A DNA stretch of 64,000 nucleotides from Epilithonimonas zeae (lineage in GTDB: Bacteria > Bacteroidota > Bacteroidia > Flavobacteriales > Weeksellaceae), in NCBI RefSeq assembly GCF_023278365.1, contig NZ_CP075338.1:3038001-3102000 (forward strand), read 5' to 3'. Within the stretch, counting starts at the first letter, position 1. The number at the start of each line of letters is the position of its first letter. The notes under the pieces were generated by a model. It saw nothing but the letters and a program-made list of their open reading frames with translations, did not search any database and was not told the DNA's origin. Shown in pieces: positions 16,776 to 22,759 of this stretch. Made by a program: the position numbers and the translations under genes.

Positions 16776-16982
16776 ACTTTTATTTGGATACCGATATCGA
16801 AAATATATGATTTGTTCGAAAGAAAAAAAGAACTTACTAAGATTCAAAAAGAAAAAAAAATAGATGCGCAAAAAAATATTATTCTAAAAAAATTTAAGGA
16901 ATGGTATATCGTCAACTATGGAACAGGTAATTATAATTCTTGGAAACTATCAATTGAAAAGAGATATCCAGAGTTTAAATAA
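16776..16982 (+). pseudogene. Toxin C-terminal remnant
   Basis: An in-frame segment without a credible start encodes ISKIYDLFERKKELTKIQKE through ILKKFKEWYIVNYGTGNY and ends SIEKRYPEFK before TAA at 16980. The frame lies directly upstream (8 bases) of the signal-peptide protein at 16991. The basic, helical, gene-terminal character fits the last part of a polymorphic-toxin domain whose front part has been lost. The longer open frame from 16605 overlaps the membrane protein gene out of frame and is not a separate gene. Confidence 0.4.
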
Positions 16983-16990
16983 TTTTTATC

Positions 16991-17653
16991 ATGAGAGCCA
17001 ATATTCTAATTTTATTTCTAATTTTCATTCCTTTTATAGTGTTTTCTCAAGATGAGAATTTGACAAATTATAGAAATTTATATTGTGTGAAAAATTGCAA
17101 ACAATATAAATATGAACAAGAATATATTAAGCAAAATAATCCATCTCTTCCTCCAAGGAAAGGAGTTTATCCAAAATTCAAACGTATTTTTTCAATTCCT
17201 TTAGAACAAAGGAATGAGATTTATCCTTTCAATAGATATGATTCTATTTATATAGCGTCTCCTAACTATATAGTAGAAAGAGAAGAAAAAAGGAATTATT
17301 TGGATAAAAAGTATCATAACTCAATAAGACAAATATCTTTGAATGAACGAGATAAATTGTCGGATATTTTGTTTAATTATTATGAATTAAATTCTTTTGG
17401 CGCAAAAACAGGCTTGTTCAATCCTGAAGATGAGGATTATTGTATTCAATCCAGATATCCAAAATTTATTTTGTTATTTATGAAAAATGGGAAATTTGAA
17501 AAATATATTGCTTTTCCTGACGAAGGATTTAATAGATATAATTTCACAAGTAAAGACTATTACCAAAATTTTGATTGGTCATATGACAAAGAAGATATGA
17601 TTTTGGAAATATTTAAAAAAGATATTCTTCCTGAAGAAAAATGTAAGAAATAA
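16991..17653 (+). CDS. Secreted protein, paralogue of the 15222 gene; candidate immunity protein
   Basis: 220 residues with a signal peptide (MRANILILFLIFIPFIVFSQ). It shares with the 15222 product YPFNRYDSIYI, NYLDKKYHNSIR, KLSDILFNYY, LLFMKNGKFEKYIAFPDEGF and FKKDILPEEKC. It has paired cysteines near the start (YCVKNCKQY). The two proteins are about as long as each other and align end to end. The family is not recognised. It follows a toxin-tail remnant by 8 bases, which supports an immunity role facing the periplasm. Confidence 0.65.
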   Translation: MRANILILFLIFIPFIVFSQDENLTNYRNLYCVKNCKQYKYEQEYIKQNNPSLPPRKGVYPKFKRIFSIPLEQRNEIYPFNRYDSIYIASPNYIVEREEKRNYLDKKYHNSIRQISLNERDKLSDILFNYYELNSFGAKTGLFNPEDEDYCIQSRYPKFILLFMKNGKFEKYIAFPDEGFNRYNFTSKDYYQNFDWSYDKEDMILEIFKKDILPEEKCKK

Positions 17654-17683
17654 TTATTTAAGTATAAAAAAACCGCAACGGAA

Positions 17684-17713
17684 TGGACTGCCCCCCCCCA
17701 AAAAAGTTAGACA
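17684..17713. mobile_element. Solitary IS end (IS3-family-like inverted repeat) with a poly-C run
   Basis: TGGACTG, then nine to ten C, then AAAAAAGTTAGACA resembles the terminal repeat of IS3-family elements. No transposase gene accompanies it. It directly follows AAACCGCAAC, the left arm of a terminator whose complete form is at 15906, so an insertion/deletion removed the right arm. The IS identity is inferred from the end sequence alone. Confidence 0.45.
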
Positions 17714-17764
17714 CTTTTTAGGGGCATTTTATTTTGGGAATATCAAATATAGTTTATCATTTAA

Positions 17765-17785
17765 GTTGAGCCCGACCGGCTCAAC
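17765..17785. repeat. Perfect 8-bp hairpin
   Basis: GTTGAGCC and GGCTCAAC are separated by CGACC. There is no T run, so it is not a standard terminator. It lies between the IS end and the RAYT-associated REP. Confidence 0.5.
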
Positions 17786-17802
17786 AGGCTTTACTGTAAT
17801 CT

Positions 17803-17829
17803 GGATAGCGCGGATTTGCAATCTGTGCT
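17803..17829. repeat. REP element upstream of the RAYT relic
   Basis: GGATAGCGCGGATTTGCAAT then CTGTGCT matches the REPIN left arms at 15051 and 15996 with one or two changes. With the inverted copy at 18469 it brackets the transposase relic. Confidence 0.8.
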
Positions 17830-17911
17830 CTTCACATACTAAAAAGTAAACAATGATCAACTAATCATGGCTTTTTCATGTCTATATTTACAGCAAATAA
17901 AAGCACAAATA

Positions 17912-18461
17912 ATGTCAACAAAATACAAAATAACGGAAATAGAAAAAGCATATTTCATAACAATCACAACAGTCGGCTGGGTAGATATATTCACAAGACT
18001 CAATCAAAAATATGTCATTATAAATACCTTGAAACATTGTCAAGAAAATAAAGGACTTGTAATCTTTTCATATTGTTTAATGCACAGCCACTTGCATTTA
18101 TTTTGCAGATTCCACATTTTCATTAGCAGAAATAATGAGGGACTTCAAAAAATTTACCTCAAAGAAGATTGTACAAACTATATTAGAAGAGCCTGAAAGC
18201 CGAAGAGAATGGATGCTAGAATACTTCAAAAAATCCTGCGAACACTTGTCACGACCACAGACCTATAAAATTTGGCAAGAAGGTTATCATGCAGAAGAAG
18301 TTTTTTCCAATCGATGGATCAAAGAAAAAATCAACTATATCCATCAAAATCCAGTGAACGAAAAAATAGTCACCGAAGCTGAAAATTACTATTTCAGTTC
18401 CGCAAGAAATTATGCAGATTTGGATAGCGCATTGGAAATTGAAGTGGTATTTATTGGATAG
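17912..18461 (+). pseudogene. REP-associated tyrosine transposase (RAYT, Y1_Tnp), frameshifted
   Basis: RAYTs are IS200/IS605-like HUH nucleases that mobilise REP sequences. The first frame (from ATG 17912) has FITITTVGWVDIFTRLNQKY and the HUH motif in MHSHLHLFCR. Near 18105 it is broken, and the family-typical sequence continues one frame over as ADSTFSLAEIMRDFKKFTSK, EEPESRREWMLEYFKK, IKEKINYIHQNPV and FSSARNYADLDS, ending at 18461. Loss of one GCAGA unit from a GCAGAGCAGA stretch would explain the shift exactly. The expected catalytic Tyr helix reads DFKKFTSKK here. The element is flanked by inverted REPs, so it was once a complete unit. Confidence 0.85.
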
Positions 18462-18468
18462 TAAAAGT

Positions 18469-18495
18469 CACGGATTGCAAATCCGCGCCATCGGG
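18469..18495. repeat. REP element downstream of the RAYT relic (inverted)
   Basis: CACGGATTGCAAATCCGCGC then CATCGGG is identical to the right arm of REPIN copy 2 (16105-16131). Confidence 0.85.
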
Positions 18496-18496
18496 A

Positions 18497-18607
18497 GAAT
18501 GGTTGGTTGTCCCTATTAAAGGACCAAAGGGTAAAATGACTACAATGACCCAATGGCAAAAATTGGAAAATGGTAAATTATATTTAAAAACAATTAAAAT
18601 ATTTTAA
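18497..18607 (+). pseudogene. Toxin C-terminal remnant after the RAYT element
   Basis: Directly after the REP end a frame without a start encodes EWLVVPIKGPKGKMTTMTQW then QKLENGKLYLKTIKIF and stops at 18605-18607, two bases before the ATG of the next small gene. The tight junction and the missing front fit a toxin domain cut by the transposon. The toxin type is not recognised. Confidence 0.4.
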
Positions 18608-18609
18608 AA

Positions 18610-19053
18610 ATGGAGCAATATTATAGTAAATACTCAGATGAAATGCTAATAAAAGAGTGGGAAGAAGGTTACGATTTAGATGAATCTGTCTTTTTTGTTT
18701 TAGGAGAATTAGAGCGAAGAAAACACCCTAAAACTAAAGAATTTTGTTTGGAAGTACTAAATAGAGATTTAGGATTTGATGAATATTTTGTTTCTTCAGC
18801 AATGAATAGTTTATATTCTTATGATGAAGAATCTGCAATTTTATATGCCAAAGAACACTATAAAGATTTCCATATTTATTCTTTAGGTAGTTTACTTTCT
18901 TTACTTTGGGTAGATTCTGAACAGAAGAAATCTCAAAACAAAAGAGAGTTAATAAAACTTATTAAAGAGTATTTAAAATCCCTAAAAAAACAAGAAATAT
19001 CAGAGATTCAAAAAGATTATGATGAATTTATGAAAACATATAAAGATATTTAA
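18610..19053 (+). CDS. Small soluble acidic protein, candidate immunity protein
   Basis: 147 residues, predicted all-helical, rich in Glu/Lys/Tyr, with no signal peptide. Blocks include SDEMLIKEWEEGYDLDES, FVLGELERRKHPKTKEF and SSAMNSLYSYDEESAILYAK, the last two reminiscent of HEAT-like helical pairs. It starts 2 bases after a toxin-tail remnant and ends at a terminator. The family is not recognised; a cytoplasmic immunity protein is the best guess from position and composition. Confidence 0.55.
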   Translation: MEQYYSKYSDEMLIKEWEEGYDLDESVFFVLGELERRKHPKTKEFCLEVLNRDLGFDEYFVSSAMNSLYSYDEESAILYAKEHYKDFHIYSLGSLLSLLWVDSEQKKSQNKRELIKLIKEYLKSLKKQEISEIQKDYDEFMKTYKDI

Positions 19054-19058
19054 AATTT

Positions 19059-19085
19059 AAGCAGTCAGAAATGGCTGCTTTTTCG
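19059..19085 (+). terminator. Terminator after the 147-residue gene
   Basis: AAGCAGTCA (19059-19067) pairs with TGGCTGCTT (19072-19080, one G-T pair), followed by a T run. Confidence 0.75.
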
Positions 19086-19153
19086 TGTAAATTTGCCAAT
19101 TGTATGGACTTCGGGCAAAGGATTACATAAGGCTTTGGATAAAAAAATAAATT

Positions 19154-19378
19154 ATGAAACAAATAATAGTTACAAGGAAAAAAAATCAAGATTTGAGTAT
19201 TTTGAAAGTATTATCTATTTTTCGCGATAGAAATTTAATTACTTCATTAGAAGAAATAGGATACTATATGAAAATGTATGAAAACAACGATGAGGTTATT
19301 GTAGAATCTAATGAAGAAGATTTAGATGATATTGTTAGGAATCTCACCAATGAAGGTGTTAATTTTATAATTAAATGA
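19154..19378 (+). CDS. Small protein of unknown function (74 residues)
   Basis: 74 residues, MKQIIVTRKKNQDLSILKVL then acidic EVIVESNEEDLDDIVRNLTN, ending GVNFIIK. It alternates beta and helix and has no signal peptide. About 20 codons of a possible toxin relic (VWTSGKGLHKALDKKIN, 19102-19152 in another frame) precede it, repeating the pattern of tail remnant plus small gene seen three times upstream. The family is not recognised. Confidence 0.45.
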   Translation: MKQIIVTRKKNQDLSILKVLSIFRDRNLITSLEEIGYYMKMYENNDEVIVESNEEDLDDIVRNLTNEGVNFIIK

Positions 19379-19420
19379 AAAATAAAGAATATTTTAAAAA
19401 GATTAGAAAAAATGGAAAGA

Positions 19421-19499
19421 CCAGATAGCGTGGATTCGCAATTTACCATTTTCACAGAATAATAATAAAAGCAGTAGCACAAGATGTTACTGCTTTTTC
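19421..19499. mobile_element. REPIN remnant, left arm and central hairpin only
   Basis: CCAGATAGCGTGGATTCGCA (19421-19440) is a decayed left REP. The central hairpin AAAAGCAGTA (19467-19476) with TACTGCTTTT (19488-19497) follows. No right REP is found; the 21-bp tandem repeat begins where it would be. Confidence 0.65.
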
Positions 19500-19514
19500 A
19501 TTTAACGTATGTCT

Positions 19515-19724
19515 ATTTTACATTGTAGCGACTTAGTTTTCATTTATTACGATATTGTTTTCTATTGTCTCATGAACATTTTCCATTCCCTTAACTCTGT
19601 TATCACTTACATCAACTTTGTTTTATATAATGTCGATATAATTTTATATTGTCTCAGTATTGTTTTCCATTACATCAATTTTGTTTTCACTTTCATCACT
19701 TTAATTTTCATTTACGATAATGTG
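19515..19724. repeat. Ten-unit 21-bp degenerate tandem repeat (heptad-coding relic)
   Basis: Units start at 19515, 19536, 19557, 19578, 19599, 19620, 19641, 19662, 19683 and 19704, each beginning [GA]TTTTC or a close variant. Twenty-one bases equal seven codons. On the minus strand the units read as a coiled-coil heptad (DESENKI, DVMENNT, DVSDNRV, ETIENNI) broken by four TAA codons, each one base from GAA or AAA. On the plus strand an 82-codon hydrophobic frame is open (19509-19757), explained by the minus-strand codon pattern. With the REPIN remnant this accounts for most of the 412-base gap 19379-19790. Confidence 0.7.
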
Positions 19725-19790
19725 ATACCAAAAACCAAAACAATGATCAACATATAAAACAATCTTACTATCTTTAAACAAAAACACACA

Positions 19791-20138
19791 ATGCTAAATC
19801 TCAATCTCAAACCCATCTTCGAAGCCCGCGGAATAGAAAGACCATACACCTATCTCGTAAAAGCTGGCATCTCACGCGCAACAGCCCATAACATTCTCAG
19901 TAGCAAAACCCGTGTCTTCCGCTTAGACCACATAGAACTGCTTTGCAGAGTCCTCAATTGTGAACCCAATGATTTACTCGCTTATACTCCAGATGCTAAA
20001 CCCATTCTTCCAGAAACACATCCGCTCAATAATCTGAGACAAGAAGTGATTTCTCAGACAAGTATGAAAGATTCTTTAGCCAACATTCCATACAAAGAAC
20101 TCAAAGCGTTGACCTCCCAGTTATTGGAGAAAAAGTAA
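19791..20138 (+). CDS. XRE-family helix-turn-helix regulator
   Basis: 115 residues with a Cro/C1-type HTH at about 10-60 (GISRATAHNILSSKTRVFRL, then DHIELLCRVLNCEPNDLLAY). It has a Pro-rich linker and a short C-terminal helix ending in LTSQLLEKK. The HTH type is common in phage and toxin-antitoxin regulators. It precedes the WYL regulator gene by about 100 bases, but that gene has its own composite promoter. No target is evident. Confidence 0.82.
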   Translation: MLNLNLKPIFEARGIERPYTYLVKAGISRATAHNILSSKTRVFRLDHIELLCRVLNCEPNDLLAYTPDAKPILPETHPLNNLRQEVISQTSMKDSLANIPYKELKALTSQLLEKK

Positions 20139-20166
20139 GATAAAATTTATCCACAAATCCAAAACA

Positions 20167-20200
20167 CGACACCTTTTGTCGCATTTAGAATTTATATTTG
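20167..20200 (+). promoter_or_regulatory. Island composite promoter E (perfect dyad + TATATTTG), before the WYL regulator gene
   Basis: CGACACCTTTTGTCG (20167-20181, perfect CGACA/TGTCG dyad), 11 bases and then TATATTTG (20193-20200). The architecture is identical to promoters A-D 12-14 kb upstream. The WYL gene starts at 20241. It is most simply read as autoregulation of the factor that also controls A-D. Confidence 0.77.
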
Positions 20201-20240
20201 TGTAACAAAATTTAAAAACGAAATATCCTTAGAACCATCA

Positions 20241-21170
20241 ATGAAAAAAGATTTCTATTTAACCAGATATGCCCTCATCATCAAGAGATTGGAACGTTCG
20301 CCGGCAACCTATCCCGAGATAGAATCCTATCTCCTTAACTCTTTTGAGTTTCAGGATGCCAACATCGTGAGCTATTCCATTCGTACTTTGCAGAGGGATA
20401 TCAAGGACATTGCGAATCTTTTCAATTTTGATATTCACAACAAGAAAAAAGGTGATAACCGTTACTATATAGAAAGCCGCCCGGTAATGGAAGTCGACGA
20501 GTATAACCAACGTCTGTTAGAGTCTTTCCAAATCATGAACGCAGTCAATTCCCAACCGGATCTTGCACAGTTTGTTTATCCGGAAACACGAACGCCCAGA
20601 GGTATTCAGAATTTCTATGATCTCCTTTTTGCCATCAGAAACAAAAGAATTTTGGAGTTCCAACACTTCAAATACAAAGACCAAAGCATCACGTCCAGAA
20701 AAGTTCATCCGTATGCTCTCAAAGAATCCAAAGACCGTTGGTATCTCATCGCTCTGGATACCAAAGATGAGAAACTGAAAGCTTTTGGTTTAGATCGTAT
20801 CAGCGATTTGGAGGTTAGCAAAGCAGGCTTTAAGCTTCAACAGAAATTTAATCTGAAAGAACATTTCAAAAATGCTTTCGGTATTATGAATCTGGAAGAA
20901 CAGCCGGACAAAGTCGTCATCAGATCAACCAAAGAACAGGCAGAATATCTTAAAAGTTCGCCGCTGCATCATTCTCAACAAATCCAAAAAGAAACGGATA
21001 AATATGTCTATTTCACCTATGATCTTTTCCCCACTTATGATTTTATCCAGGAGATTCTGTCATTCGGAAATCAGGTAAAAGTAACCGAACCTAAAAGCTT
21101 GATAGATAAAATCAAGGAGATGCTTACCAGATCTATTCAACAGTACGATGATTCTTCGCGGGAATCATAA
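20241..21170 (+). CDS. WYL-domain transcriptional regulator
   Basis: 309 residues: an N-terminal winged HTH (about 5-75, with SIRTLQRDIKDIANLF as the recognition region), a WYL domain (about 128-200, with HPYALKESKDRWYLIALD) and a C-terminal WCX-type extension (about 215-305). WYL proteins bind nucleic-acid or nucleotide ligands and control defence and DNA-damage genes; several (BrxR, CapW) repress their own promoters through palindromic operators. The gene has the same dyad promoter as the lytic/fibre genes, so it is the best candidate for the island's controller. Whether it represses or activates cannot be told from sequence. Confidence 0.9.
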   Translation: MKKDFYLTRYALIIKRLERSPATYPEIESYLLNSFEFQDANIVSYSIRTLQRDIKDIANLFNFDIHNKKKGDNRYYIESRPVMEVDEYNQRLLESFQIMNAVNSQPDLAQFVYPETRTPRGIQNFYDLLFAIRNKRILEFQHFKYKDQSITSRKVHPYALKESKDRWYLIALDTKDEKLKAFGLDRISDLEVSKAGFKLQQKFNLKEHFKNAFGIMNLEEQPDKVVIRSTKEQAEYLKSSPLHHSQQIQKETDKYVYFTYDLFPTYDFIQEILSFGNQVKVTEPKSLIDKIKEMLTRSIQQYDDSSRES

Positions 21171-21240
21171 AAAGACAGATAATATTCATCGATTAAAATT
21201 TACGTTTTTCCATTCTCAAATTTTATTATATTTGTGAAGG

Positions 21241-22758
21241 ATGGCAACGAAAGCACTTTTTAATTCAGTAGTCAATTGGTTTATTCTTCAACGGATGGAT
21301 CAGATTGAACATTTTATCAAGTATCCCGTGGAAACGCAGGAAGGCCTTTTGTTTTCTCAACTCTTCCACGCAGAAGAAACAGAATATGGGCAGAAGTATG
21401 GCTTCAGCACCATTGCCAATTATAAAGATTTTCAGAAAAAGGTTCCAATTGTCTGTTATGAGGATTTCGAACCTTATATAGAAAGAGCAAGGCAAGGACA
21501 CAAAGATGTTTTCTGGCCCGGTGTGATAAAGCAGTTTGCAAAATCTTCCGGAACAACCAATGCCAAAAGCAAATACATCCCAATTACTACAGAGAGTCTT
21601 GAGGATTGTCATTACAAGGCTGGGAAAGATATGGTGGCACTTTATGTGAACAATCATCCGGAAAGTGAGCTGTTCCAACACAAAAACCTCAGACTGGGTG
21701 GAAGTGCAGAAATCTATCAGGATTTCAATACAAAATTTGGAGATTTATCTGCAATTCTGATTGAAAATCTTCCTTTTTGGGTAGAGATCATCAATACACC
21801 TAGTAAAAAAACGTCGTTGATGTCCGAATGGGAAAGCAAGATGAAAGCAATCATTGGCGAAGTGAAGAATGAAGATGTGGGAAGTTTGACAGGTGTCCCG
21901 AGTTGGATGATGGTACTTTTGCAAAGAACATTGCAGGAAACAGGCAAAAATAATATCGGAGAACTTTGGCCGAATTTGGAAGTGTTTTTCCACGGTGGAA
22001 TTAGCTTTAAGCCTTACAAAAATCAATATAAAGATATCATCGGGAAAGATATCCGATATTATGAGATCTACAATGCTTCAGAAGGTTTTTTTGGTATACA
22101 AGACCAGGCTGGGAGCGATGAGATGTTGCTGATGTTGGATTACGGTATTTTCTATGAGTTCATTCCGATGGATGAGTATTACTCAGGAAGTAGAAACGCT
22201 ATTCCAATTTCTGAAGTAGAATTGAATAAAAATTACGCTGTCGTGATTACGACTAATGGTGGACTTTGGCGTTATCTGATTGGCGATACGGTTAAGTTCA
22301 CATCCATCAAACCATACCGAATCAAAGTTTCCGGCAGAACCAAACATTACATCAACGCTTTTGGAGAAGAATTGATGATTGATAATGTGGAAACTGCACT
22401 TAAGATAGCTTGTGAAAACCTTAATGCAAGTATTTCTGATTATACAGGCGCTCCGGTTTTTATGACCAATAATAGTAAGGGTTGTCACGAATGGATTTTC
22501 GAATTTACCAAACAACCAACTTGTATTGATGAATTTACAGAAGTCTTTGACAAAACCCTCAAGACTTTGAATTCCGATTACGAGGCGAAACGTTACAATG
22601 ATATTACGTTGAGAAAACCAATCATCCATTCGGCGAAACCAAATTTGTTTTATGAATGGATGGCAAGTCGCGGAAAATTAGGTGGACAAAATAAAGTTCC
22701 AAGATTGAGCAACGATAGAGAATATATAGATCCTTTATTAGAGCTTAATCAGCAATAA
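21241..22758 (+). CDS. GH3 auxin-responsive-promoter family protein
   Basis: A 505-residue protein of the GH3 acyl-adenylate/thioester superfamily, whose plant members conjugate amino acids to hormones. The bacterial role is unknown. Family landmarks are the N-terminal FIKYPVETQEG region, the ATP/adenylate loop AKSSGTTNAKSKYIPIT (about 100-116), YNASEGFFGIQDQ (about 278-290) and the late YRIKVSGRTKHYINAFGEEL. The -7 box TATATTTG (21227-21234) ends only 6 bases before the ATG, so the mRNA may be leaderless. It converges with recN on the opposite strand. Confidence 0.9.
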   Translation: MATKALFNSVVNWFILQRMDQIEHFIKYPVETQEGLLFSQLFHAEETEYGQKYGFSTIANYKDFQKKVPIVCYEDFEPYIERARQGHKDVFWPGVIKQFAKSSGTTNAKSKYIPITTESLEDCHYKAGKDMVALYVNNHPESELFQHKNLRLGGSAEIYQDFNTKFGDLSAILIENLPFWVEIINTPSKKTSLMSEWESKMKAIIGEVKNEDVGSLTGVPSWMMVLLQRTLQETGKNNIGELWPNLEVFFHGGISFKPYKNQYKDIIGKDIRYYEIYNASEGFFGIQDQAGSDEMLLMLDYGIFYEFIPMDEYYSGSRNAIPISEVELNKNYAVVITTNGGLWRYLIGDTVKFTSIKPYRIKVSGRTKHYINAFGEELMIDNVETALKIACENLNASISDYTGAPVFMTNNSKGCHEWIFEFTKQPTCIDEFTEVFDKTLKTLNSDYEAKRYNDITLRKPIIHSAKPNLFYEWMASRGKLGGQNKVPRLSNDREYIDPLLELNQQ

Positions 22759-22759
22759 A

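Noticed and set aside
16605-16982. A single 125-residue gene starting at 16605
   Set aside because: Its first half overlaps the membrane protein gene out of frame; only the part after 16776 looks like real protein sequence, so it is treated as a start-less remnant.
19515-19724. CRISPR array
   Set aside because: The 21-base units are adjacent and degenerate, with no identical repeats separated by unique spacers, and no cas genes are present.
19509-19757. 82-residue plus-strand hydrophobic protein gene
   Set aside because: The frame is a by-product of the 21-bp repeat whose minus-strand reading makes a heptad pattern; no promoter or other support.
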